Positions 23,566 to 34,100 of a DNA stretch of 64,000 nt are shown one piece after another (position 1 is the stretch's first letter; each line of letters begins with the position of its first letter). The notes under the pieces are model-generated. The model was not told the DNA's origin. It saw nothing but the letters and a program-made list of their open reading frames with translations, and ran no database searches. The stretch spans positions 71,034,308 to 71,098,307 of the forward strand of contig NC_134454.1 in the NCBI RefSeq assembly GCF_030867145.1, in the 5' to 3' direction. Origin of the DNA: Opisthocomus hoazin (taxonomy: Eukaryota > Chordata > Aves > Opisthocomiformes > Opisthocomidae). The translations under genes and the position numbers were made by a program.

Positions 23566-26447
23566 TATGCACTTTTTTCCCAATACCTATCTGTTGCCAT
23601 CTGCCTGTGTTTAAAGGATACACAAGCTCCACTGTGTTCTGTTGTAACCTGTTCTCACTTTTGGTGTGTTCAATCTTTCTAAGTTATTATAACCTTAGAA
23701 AAGACAATAGGTATACTTGTTTGAACATAAACTATCATACCTTTCCCATGTAAGTGGGCACAGTAGTGAAATTACTTTGTATGAATTATAGCATTTGTAG
23801 AGTATCCAGCAAGTCAACCTTATGGAGAAAGGAATATAACAGGTCCTGAATGCCTCTTATGTTCCATTGCATGTGCAGCCTTCCAAGAGCAGTTCATGTG
23901 AAGGTGGAGGTGGTTATACCGATATTTAAGTGGAAGGTCTCAAACCTAGAAGGCACGATTCTCGAAAAGCACCTGGATTATCTTCTGTTCATGTTATTCC
24001 TACAGCACAGATCCCATTCAGATTTGTGTATGAGTTGCTTTTGGAAATCAAGGAGACATTTGAGTGATTTAAAAATGGAAGGTATTTAATTAATAGCCCC
24101 AATACAGAGAGATTAGTGAGGCTGAAAAAAAGACCACCGTGCAAAAAAAAGAAACAACACTGTTACACACATTTGCTTTCCTTCTTCCAGACGTATTTTC
24201 CAGTGTAGCGCGATTTTCTTAAGTTTCCAGTTTAAAAATACATCTTCTGTCCTAGTCGGGGAGCATGAAGTTGATTTATCTGGATTCTTTTGGCGTATCA
24301 CTGCTTCAAACATTTTTATTACCTCATAGGTACAGAACTGTACCTACAGAAACATCGCAAAATGTCTCAGGAACAATTACAATTGAAACAAATGCTTCAG
24401 AGAGATACAATTTGTTTCTAAGACTTCCTAATTACCTTGTTGTTTTCAACTCACGGTATCTCCTTGCTTACTACATGCATTTTTCTCCTCAAGAATTAGT
24501 ACACTGGCCCGTATTTCCTGCTTTTCACCTAAATGGGAATCCTTTAAAGAGATCAGCAGTTGATGTAACTTTTTTCCTGTTCCTTGTCTTCAAAAAGCGG
24601 CTTTTGCACAATGCTTTTGGTTAATCTGTCTGACCAACACAGGATTCTCCTTCCGGACTGGTACTGTTCAAGGCTTGTTACGATTTTTTGAGGTACTAGT
24701 ATCTATACCTCAGATTTTGCTTCCAGAGTCTTATGCTCTGATGCTCTAATCTTGCCTTTTAATTCTGTTTCAGCTATATGTTGATAGGTGTACCTTACCA
24801 TTAGTTACTGTAATTCAGTAGGAATATGCATCAAAGCATTTAAGCACACTTAGTCAGTAGGACTTTAAGACTTGCTTTAAAGAAAAAAGAGGTCCTAAGG
24901 ATATGCTACATAGCAAAATACAGATTTAATTATAGCTTGTGTTCACATGCCTGCATAACTTAAATTAGCTAACATGAATAAAATTAAAATAGTTAGTTTG
25001 TGTCAAGTGGTAACTGGAGTTCAAGCTCTAAGGCTTGTGTTACTACTTTGTCCTTTCTCTTCTTAATGTACTACCCTAGATGAGGCTAAAACCTGGCTTC
25101 ATTTCTGCCATAAAGGTGTATCCATACCAACAAATTATTTCTTAGTAATTTTGGGCATTTATTTTATCTTTTTTGCTAAAAGGCATTTGACTTTTCATTT
25201 AAGATTCAGAAAAAAAATAGGTTAAAACTCAAGTAAGTAGAAAAACTTCAAGCACAGAGACATTGTATCTGGTGTTCGTTATTTCCAGCGAGACACGAAA
25301 TGTTCATTTCCACTGACAGCTGCAGTGCTTTGCTGGGTGTACTCTTAATACATGCTCTATTTAGACTACAGGCAAAGTTTAGTTGTACAGGTTTGTAGCC
25401 TCACTGACTTCTTGGGAAGACACGACTGTTAAGGAAAACACAAAGCTGAAGTATACAAGATGGATTAACATGTTCGATTAAGTGTGAAATACAAGGTCAT
25501 AAGAAAAATGCAATTTCCTTTGTTTCACAATTATCTGATTTTTCTTTTGCTTTGAGACTTCATATTTCTTCTCACCAATTCATACGTGCCATTATTCAGT
25601 CTTGCTCTTTTAGGATTAAGAGAAAGACTGATGCTGGCAACAGTCAGACCCACGTCCCAGGTCTCTGCAGAGCTTTACTTGAGGCATCACCTTCCTCACC
25701 ATTGGACAGGCAGCCCCTGTGGGATGGGCATTGTTGATCTCCAAACACAACAGAGGTATTATCTTGGTCATAAGATGGATTGTCTTTTAGTAATGCAATG
25801 GCATTTTTTTCAAACCTTCACAAGACTATGATTCCAGAAGTTCTGAAAAAATGAAGAATTTTCTAAGAGCAAGTGGGGAGGTGGAAGGCTTTAAGAACTG
25901 GATTCAAAATCAGCCCATTTTATAGCTTGAAAGACACAGAATACTGTCTCTCTGATGCTTTTAAGGGTAAATTTGGAACACAAGTACAATTCTGGCCTAA
26001 CAGAGTTCTCATTGTGTGGTCAAAAACAATGGAAAAATGCTACAGATGAAAACATGTATTTGCATGTTAACACTAGAGCAAAACCCACAGTATAACTGTA
26101 TTGTGTCTATTTGTTTATTCAGTAAAAAGGCAAAACAATCTGAACATGAGAGATAAATATTTGAATACTCAGTAAACAATATTCATACTAGAAACAAATG
26201 TATTACTTTAATCAGAAGTGTAATCCTCAAAATGTACTGCACTGAAGTCACAAAAATCCAAGGGTTCAGCTCATCCCAGAAAGCTAGACATTATGTGGAA
26301 CGGGACTAGATTTCTTAGTGTTTGCCTCCTCGTTGATTCTCAGCAGAGACATGAAGGTATAATTTCTAATCCATCTCATGAAGGTATTTCCACAGTGCCC
26401 CAAGCAGTAGAGGGTTAAACAAGATTGCAACTGAAGTTTTTTTTTAA
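23566..26447. other. Intergenic DNA, no feature recognised
   Basis: No recognisable gene or repeat. The 119-codon open frame at 24265-24624 (plus) has no domain, is rich in AT-type codons and is likely chance. Confidence 0.5.
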
Positions 26448-26625
26448 ATCTTCACAATACCTTGCCATAGGAAACCACTATTTTCTACACTTCACAAAAA
26501 AGAAATCAAGCAAAGAAAAGTCAACTGCTTAGTCAAGTGTGTATGAGAAGAAACCCTAAAACCCTACAATGGCTTCCAAATTCCACTCTTAAACACAGAA
26601 CTCCTGCTACCAAGGGAGATTCCCT
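26448..26625 (-). mobile_element. MIR-like SINE relic
   Basis: On the plus strand the sequence runs CACAATACCTTGCCATAGG, CCACTATTTTCTACACTTCA, AGAAATCAAGCAAAGAAAAG, AACTGCTTAGTCAAGTGTG. These are the blocks of a reverse-complemented MIR (normally ...ATTTTACAGATGAGGAAACTG..., AAGTGACTTGCCCAAGGTC). The copy is strongly diverged. Confidence 0.5.
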
Positions 26626-28465
26626 ATCTATGACCATTTAGTCCTCAAACTCTGCATTCAGACAAGGTTGCCAGTTTAGGACTAGGACTCTTGACTATTA
26701 TTTTTATTGTTGTGGGACTCTTTCATGACCTCTCATTGAAAAGTCATGAAAAGAAAAATGAGTCCACAGCACTACCAACTTGGGGTGGGGTGACACAGAA
26801 ATGAAAAAATATCACACGTAATTTTCAGTCTGCTCAGCAATATAATCTATTGATTAATCTATTCAGATTTCTTCATGCAAATATTCTTTACCAACAGTAA
26901 CATTTTTGGTGTACAGGGAAGATTAAATAACCTACATAAAATCAGCTGTAATATTACAATTACTTTACCCATATCCCATAGGTTTAAATTAATTATTACA
27001 ATTACACTAAATTTATATCTGTGTAACTACAGCCAGGAAACAGTTTCTGCTTTTGACCTTTTTTTACCATTAATATTTGCTTTTAGACTGCCTGTTGTTA
27101 TTTTGCCAGTAAGGTTACTCAAAGGACAGAAAAACAGCTAAGGAAACAAGGAAAGGGAGGAGAACATGTGAAAAATCCTTTTCAAAATCTGCTTGCTTGC
27201 TTTCATATACACGTGTACTTTTGCAGGAAAAACACTTCAGCACACAGGGCAACCATAGCGTCAGAAGGTAGCAAAGCATTAGAGCACAGAGAAAGAGGAA
27301 GCGAAGGTTTTTGACTGGGAAGTCTTGCTTGTCCCATAGCACTCATTCACCTTTGCCTGCAGTATCTCTTCATGTTGACATTTGTCAATATATCAGATAA
27401 AGAGTTGCAAATCACTTCAAGTTTTGTTTACTCAGAGCAGCTTCTCCCTTTTGCTGGTAACAGTTACATGAGTTTGTTTAACAGCAGGCTCCAAGTCTCT
27501 CGCTGAAATTAGAGCTGCAACTACAACTGCCAAGTGCTGTTGGCCCTCTATTTAATGCTCAAACGCTCCCTATGAAAAAAACTCGTTCTTTGATTTCTGT
27601 GTCCACTTCTTCTTCCATTTTTATGCCCTTCTGGATCTTTCTAGAAAATAACTTTTGGTGACAACTGATCACACATCTTTACTGTTAAAATTTATATTTA
27701 GAAATCTATTACCATTAGGCCGTTCAAACACTTTCTTCCACCAGTTTTCCAGCTGCTGAACCTCAGATCTCCTATGAGTAGTCTTACTTCTTATTTCCAG
27801 CTTCTTGTCTGTTTTGCCAGCAAAGTCAGAGTCTTTTTGAACTAACCACAACTTGTATCTTTTAAGGTATCCAATTCTAAATTTCTAGCCATGTCTAATA
27901 AAGGGCTTTCGTCGCATTTGGGAGCATTTACACTACTGTGTGAGTATCCTGAGTCAAAGTGGTCCATATTTTTATGTGAGGCTTTTCTCTACAGATTTTA
28001 TCATTCCAGAGTAAGGATACGGTATTAACATGGAGCTACATGTTACCATGTTTTGCTTTCTTGCTGCTAACTACCCTATGACTCGCCAAGATGAGAGTTT
28101 GTGTATGCCCTCTGATAACAACCTTGTACCATGGAAAACTCAACGTTGAAATATAATATGGGATGAGTAAGCTAGTCTGTTTCAGTACTTTCAGAGGCAT
28201 TGAATGATTTTCCCTTCTATCTTGACATGTTAGTTCTGGCTGACAAGCTTCTTTACAAAGATAACTAACTTCTTTTCAGATGAAAGAAATCCTGCAGAAC
28301 TTGCTAGGAAAATCTCAGTAACATGATGACTGCTGTGTAGGCTAGAAAGTACATATTGTAGGACACATCTTCTGTTTCCATTCTGCTATTTTTCAACACT
28401 CATCTTCACTTTATGTCATAAAATGAATGCACCATAAGGCCACACAATGGCCAAATGACTCGTGT
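26626..28465. other. Intergenic DNA, no feature recognised
   Basis: No recognisable gene or repeat. Confidence 0.5.
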
Positions 28466-28493
28466 GTTTACAGTGAACAGTTTACAGTGAACA
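28466..28493. repeat. Tandem duplication, two 14-bp units
   Basis: GTTTACAGTGAACA occurs twice in direct succession without a mismatch. Confidence 0.95.
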
Positions 28494-28849
28494 GAACCAC
28501 TAATATCTAAGCTTAGGCTTATTTCTCTGTCAATCAAGTCTGTGGGATTTGCAGCATATACGTTAGAATTTTTCTGATTTTGTAAACTGCTGTTTTGTTC
28601 AGCTCATGAGGACTTGTTTATAAGCTAGAAAGAAAATTTTGTGTATAAAACAGTCATTTGGGAACAAGTATTTTTCTTTGCATGTATAAACACATGGCAT
28701 CTTCATAATCAGAGGTATCAGATTCATATAAAACAGAAGGGTCTTCTAGTTCATTGTCTCCAGATCTAAATCAGTGCTAACTAAACCACACCTGAGAAAC
28801 ATTTGTAATTCATGGCCACTCAGAAATTCTACTGCTTTTGGTTGTAATG

Positions 28850-29142
28850 CCTGTCTGCGCTAGATTACCCTTCCCATTGAAGTGTTTTCCAGTGTCTGGC
28901 CTAAGTCTCCCTTGCTGCAACGCAAGCCAATCACTTCTCTTCCTGTCATGACGTACTCTCTGTAGCAACTCTCTACATATGGATTCCATTTCCCCCTCAA
29001 TCAACTCTAGAAGAAATAATTCCCAGTCTCTCCCATTACTCTCATAGGAAACACTTCTGAAACCTCTGCTTGTTCCTGATTCTCCCCTTTAGGCTCTCTT
29101 CTGGTCACCCTTCATTTAGAGCAGTGTCTAAAGGCACCAAAT
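28850..29142 (-). mobile_element. Ancient CR1 relic, minus strand
   Basis: Plus-strand landmarks appear in the order of an inverted old amniote CR1: GGCCTAAGTCTCCCTTGCTG, CAAGCCAATCACTTCTCTTC, a CTCAGTC-like block near 29000-29030, CTCATAGGAAACACTTCTGA, and GGCTCTCTTCTGGTCACCCT. This corresponds to the C-terminal part of ORF2. It is too diverged for any open frame and much older than the copies with intact tails. Confidence 0.75.
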
Positions 29143-29935
29143 CTCAAGAGTGATGTATTACTGCTTCTAAAAAGAAGAAATAAAGGGTTTAAAAGGTTAA
29201 GAGGAAAGCACTACAAAATGTTAAAAAAAAAAATCATACGCAATGACAAAAGAAGAACAATGAAATACGCGTTTCTTGCAGCTCCTTTGTTACATTACTG
29301 AGAGACGTACTTTAGCCACCTCTGTTCACCCTGTAGTTCCCGCTGACAAAAGGACACCTCGTGATCACCAGAAAGTTGCCAGCAATGGCTGGGACTACAC
29401 AGAAAACAGTCAGACCACTGAATAGCAGGAAGGGCCAAGCCTGCATCCCTCCTCCCATTCCTTAGCTATTAAAATACTAAATTTAGCAAATTTCTTAATG
29501 ATTCAAAGTAAACAAATTCATTTGCGCTTACCTAAGTCAAATTTCATCTGCTATGTAGCTGTATTTGACATTGATTCCCAAAGTAAAGTAAGGAGGGTCA
29601 AAGGAAGCAAGTTCTTTGCAGACCAGGCATGCGAGGAAAATGAGTTATCCATATTTTGGGCGGATGGGGGGGAAAACCTTACGAACCCTGTCTGAGACTG
29701 ACTGGGTGCTGTGACCGAGCCCATCAGCAACATGCCTTCATTAATTACAAAAAAACAGAGCAGCAATTGCAGTTACGCTTCCCCCACCCCAGTTTACTAA
29801 ACCGAGGCGAACTGCTCGCCAGCACCCTCACGAACACACAGTTCTCTGCTCCCGAGTCCACGCTCACTCCTCCTTTGCTGCTTTCTTCACTTTTGCAATG
29901 GCTTTTACACCACTGCGGGGAACTTTATTACTCTT
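29143..29935. other. Upstream flank of the CpG island, no feature recognised
   Basis: No recognisable gene or repeat. GC content rises toward the island from about 29.75 kb. Confidence 0.4.
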
Positions 29936-29961
29936 TTTATTATTATTTATTATTATATTAT
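29936..29961. repeat. (TTA)n-like simple repeat
   Basis: Imperfect TTTATTATTATTTATTATTA run immediately before the CpG island begins. Confidence 0.85.
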
Positions 29962-30664
29962 CCCACCTGATACTGTCTGTCTAGATTTCCTCTGCCCCAG
30001 TCACACCGCGAAGCCTCCTCCAGTTTCCCAGCCGGGCAGGTGCTGTCACAGGTCCGCGGGCAGGCCTTCGGCGCTGCGGGCGTCCCGGGCCTGCGGCAGA
30101 GCCCAGGGGCCAGCGCCCCGCGCACAGCGCAGGGCACGGGGCAATCGCGCTGCCGGACACACAACGCAAACTCCTTGCCTGCCGACACCGAATTTCTCAG
30201 AAATGGGCCTCTCGGAGGTTCTGCTGAAGGCGATTTAGCGGCTCCGCTCCCTCCCGACGAGAGCTCGCCCCCGCCGAGGGGAACAGCGGAGCTCCCGTCC
30301 CCAGCCCGGCCGGGGAACGCCTCCGCTCCCGCCGCCCAGCCCACCGCCGCGGGGGCCCTCGCCGAGGCCGGACCCGCGGGCAGCGAGCGGTGGCAGCTTC
30401 CAGCGCCGCGGCCCCGCGGCCAGGCGCCCGCCCCGACAGGCTCCGGCGAAGCCGCAGGCCCCCCGCTGCGAGCCCTGCCCGGAGGGGCCCCGCCGCCCCC
30501 CACCATCGCCCCCCGCCGACCAGGCCGCGGCAGGAGCCCCAGTCGCTTTCCGGAGCCGGGAGCGGAAGGCGGGACCGAACGGGCAGGCCTCACCCGCGAC
30601 ACCCCCGGGGCTTCCGCGGGCCCCGCCGGGCGCGTACGCCTTTAAGAGCGGCCTCCTCGGGCCC

Positions 30665-30712
30665 CACGTGTGCGATCAGCTGATAGCGACGTCGCGTGAG
30701 GCGGGGCGGGGC
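30665..30712. promoter_or_regulatory. Cluster of promoter motifs: E-box, palindrome, GC box
   Basis: CACGTG (30665-30670, USF/MYC-type E-box), the palindrome ATCAGCTGAT (30675-30684), a CRE-like half site in GCGACGTCGCG (30687-30697) and the Sp1-type GC box GGGGCGGGGC (30703-30712) lie within 50 bases. They are about 430 bases upstream of the ARL15 ATG. The motifs are seen directly; their use is inferred. Confidence 0.5.
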
Positions 30713-30790
30713 TCTGGGCGCTGGCGAGCGCTCGGGCGCGGCGGGCGGCGGGCCGGGGTTGGCTGCGCCCCCGCCACCCCCCCGCAACTC

Positions 30791-30820
30791 CCCCGGAGCC
30801 CCGCCCCCCGGAGCCCCGCC
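30791..30820. repeat. Tandem GC-box unit, two 15-bp copies
   Basis: CCCCGGAGCCCCGCC is repeated twice without a mismatch. Each copy plus its following C residues forms an Sp1-type GC box on the minus strand. Confidence 0.8.
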
Positions 30821-31132
30821 CCCCCGCGCGCAGGGCCGCTGCGGCGCGGCGCGGCGAGGTGAGGGCGGCGGGCGGCTCTGACAGCGCCGGCGGGGCAGCG
30901 CCGGCAGCCCCGGACCCTCCGCCGGCCCTCGGGGCGTCGTCGGCCGAGCCTCTCCCGGCCCCGCACCTTGCGGCGGCGTCCGAGCCCCCCGTGGCGCCGA
31001 GGCCGGCGGCAGGAAGCGCCGCTCCCCCGTGTCGGCGGGGCTGCCGGTGGCCCCAGCGCCGCTGTCAGCCGGGCGGGCGCCCGCCGACCCGGACACCTCC
31101 TCGGCAGCGCGGCGCCCGGCGAGGCCCGGCAC

Positions 31133-31144
31133 ATGGATTACCTG
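31133..31144 (+). CDS. ARL15: ARL15, first coding exon (start codon and three more codons, partial gene)
   Basis: ATG GAT TAC CTG is followed directly by GTAGGT, a good splice donor. Mammalian ARL15 carries M-D-Y-L-C-F-R-A-L near its N-terminus (from memory), so the exon would end exactly after Leu and the next exon begin at Cys. ARL15 is an ARF-like small GTPase of the secretory and endosomal membranes, tied to adiponectin and magnesium handling through CNNM proteins. Support comes from the four residues, the donor, the CpG island and the divergent HSPB3 neighbour. Oddity: human ARL15 has about 12 residues before this Met. Here the frame is open upstream but has no earlier ATG as far as about 30968, so translation should start at this Met. 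No later ARL15 exon is found before the right edge. The 5' end of the exon cannot be fixed from sequence. Confidence 0.75.
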
Positions 31145-34100
31145 GTAGGTCCCCCCCGGCGGGAGCGGGGCGCTCCCCGCCCCCACCCCCTCAGCCGCGC
31201 CGCCCCCCGCCGCCGGCCCGTCGGACATCTTACCGGGCGCGCCGTGGCTGGGGTGGGCGGTGTGTGTGAGAGGGCGGTGGGCGCGCAGCCCTCCGCCGGG
31301 CTGCTAGCGGCCGGTGAGCCGGCAGGGTGCTGCTGGAGCGTGCGGCGGCCCCGCTCATTTGGCCGCTATTAGGTTGCTAAAGCCGTGACCTGGGTCGCTG
31401 TTTTTTTCCCTAAACGCGTGAGGTTAGGGCACGCTTGGGTGAACTAAATGGTCACCGTGGGCGGGCTCAGCCCTGCGCCCGGGCAGCGGGCAGGCAGGGT
31501 AACGTTTATCGCTCTTTAATGGCTTGTGGCTTTATTCGCCTGGGGACACGGCGTCGGCGGCCGGCGTGCGGGCCCGCCGGCCTGCCCTCAGCCGGGGAGC
31601 GCGGCGGCACGGCTGCGTGACGAGCCGCTGCCTTCGCTCCGCGCCGCGCCCGCTGGCCTGGTCCCGCCGGCGGGGCGGCGGGGGGGCGGCGGGGGCCCAC
31701 TGCCGCCCTGCCGCTCCGAGCGCCAGCCTGGCGTCTGCGCCCGCTCCTCCGCTGTGACGAGCCGCCCGGGGTCGGCGGGGAGCGCAGCGGGGCCCTTGCG
31801 GCCTCCCCTGCTCGCTGTCGGTGCCCGGTGCGAGCTGGCGGGAGGTCTTCGGGGTCGGACACCGGACTCAGCCTTGCCGGGGTCTTGGCGCGAGATGCGC
31901 GTGGGTGGAGGCTGTCAAGAGGGCTTGGTCCGCCGGTCAAGAAGATCTCTGGAGCTGCCCTTTGTAGCGAGTTGCTTTGAGGATTGGCCGTGTTGAGACA
32001 AGAGCTGCGGGCGGTGGCTGACTTTTCCTTCTCCGACGATGAAATTAACTAAATCAGAAATATATTAAATATTTACTTAAATATTATTCCGGTGTCCATG
32101 TGGCTTAGACTCATTTTGGGGTTTTCAGCTTCATACCAGAAAAACCACCGTAGTCTTTTCTTCCTGAATTCGAGTAACAGTGAGAGAATAGAAAATAAGT
32201 CCTACGCGGCAGACATGGTGTAGGCAGGCTTCTCTTTGAGAACCTAGTTAATGAAATACTGATAATAAACTTGCAGTGTGCCAAGTGCAGCCTTGTAGCT
32301 CCTTGAGAGCCTGGAGCAGTTTCTTAAGACTTTTTCCTTAATAAACTTATATCCAGATGAAACTGGCCATCCTGTACTCTTTGAAATGCTTGCATTAACC
32401 TTTGTGACTGCTACAGGCTGCTGTGTGGAAGGCCAGTCACTCCGAGAACAATAAATTTAATAAGCCTTGGAAACTGAGAGTGTGTTTATGTATTAACTAA
32501 AGGGGGGAGGGGATTAAATAGCTCTATGTTTTTTTTCTCCATTTGGTTCTTGTCCTCTTTTCCGTTGGGTAGCCTTGTTTGGTGCCGTCTCTAAAAAAAA
32601 CAAAGTGAACCTTCATGATAATGATATCCTGAGCGTTCACGAAATTTTTGCCTGGTGTTTCTGTTGTATCAGGGAGTGTCTCTAAAGACAGAATTTCTCA
32701 AGGCCTCGTCAGTCTCACAGTGCATGTTACAGTGGCCTATGAAACGTAAAGGATTCTTTTGATGTAGAAGTTGTTACAGATCACCCTGGTTAGCTTTTAT
32801 GGATGGTGAAAGCCAGGGATTGGGGATAGTAGTTTAAGCAGGGTGCTGGGCCGCTGGTGCTGTGGGACAATCCAAGATGCCTTCATCTGTCACTGACCAG
32901 CCCTCATTGCTGGGGTTACCATCCTTCTTGTCCGTTGATCTTTGGAATGGTTGTTGCAGCTAGCATCAACTCTTTCAAACCAAAGGAGAAAAAGAAAAAC
33001 AGGAAAGTTTTTAATTTTTTGCACCTGTGTATAACTTGGAAAGAAAATAAATTCTGTTTGGCAGCTCATGTATTTTCTCATGCATTTGTGCATTCCCATT
33101 CCCATCCCAGCCCTCATCTTCACCAAAGGCAGGAGATTGGTCCTTCTTCACCTTTCTCTGTTAATGGTGGTAAATAAAAAGTCTGCTCTTACAAAAAGGG
33201 TTGATGGTGGTGAGCTAGGCAACTAGTGCCAACTGGTTGTCTACAAACTGTGTTCAGCCTGTTGCCACAGCTTGGTCCTAGTGTACAGATGGGCCTACTC
33301 TTTATTAATGGAAGGCTTGCAGTTACAGTATGGACATTAACCTATAGACGTAAAACAAACACCTCCTCGTTATTTTCGTAGCAGCAGTACAAAAAAGCTG
33401 TGCATGTTAAGGAACTTTGTGGTTTATGCATTTATGTTGGCATCTTGCACCTATGTAGGCTTCAGAACTTATGCAGAAGGTCTGTTTGCTGGTTCCTCAC
33501 ACTGAGCACCTGTGTTGCAGCCTGCAGGCAGTGAGGTTTTCTCCTCTGCCTTCAGTGTGAAGCAGACAGCAGGGCAAAGGATGCAGTTGTTTCTGGCTGC
33601 AGTAGTCCCTTGACAGAGCATTAGAGAAAGTTTTGGTTGGCAGTGGGGTGGAAGGAGGCTAGCGTAACTGAGGTCAAGTTTGCTGCAGCACGGGTGCTGG
33701 AGTCGTTCCGTCTTGGCAAGGAGTCAGCCCTCAGCTAGCGCTTACTGGGCTTGCACAGGAAGGTTCTTTTCCTGATTTTTCCTGGGTAGGGCCAACATTG
33801 ATGGAGACTTTTTTCTGCTGTGAGGAGCTGATCCCAAGAAATACTGGGCATCTGCTAATATCAGCAGGTTATTGAAAATGTTCAAAACTTGCTCAAAACT
33901 GAGTCAGTTGGAGCCAGCTTGGACTATGGCCCTGAAGCTCCTGTGGACAGATACCCAGAACCTGTGTAGGACCACTCCTGCTTGCAGTGTGATCCTTGAT
34001 TCATGGTTAATACCATTTGATAAAGCATTGGTATCAGAAGACTATCTTCTGGGGTGCTGTGGTCTGGTTTTGCATTGTAACAGAAGAGTAGCATTAGCCC

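Larger units (their letters stand above)
30000..31960. promoter_or_regulatory. ARL15: CpG island, ARL15 promoter region
   Basis: A sharp change from AT-rich to very GC- and CpG-rich DNA over about 2 kb, the only such island in the window. It surrounds the ARL15 start codon at 31133 and has no TATA box near it, as expected for a broadly expressed gene with dispersed start sites. Long open frames on both strands here (for example 29958-30602, 30040-30645 and 30590-31228) result from the lack of stop codons in GC-rich DNA. They begin at non-ATG codons or lack any domain. Confidence 0.9.

Noticed and set aside
24265-24624. 119-codon plus-strand frame
   Set aside because: No recognisable domain, no splice or promoter context, AT-biased composition typical of a chance frame.
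29958-31228. Long open frames of 200-214 codons on both strands of the CpG island
   Set aside because: They overlap each other in several frames, are made of Ala, Gly, Pro and Arg, often begin at non-ATG codons and show no domain. Stop codons are simply rare in such GC-rich DNA.
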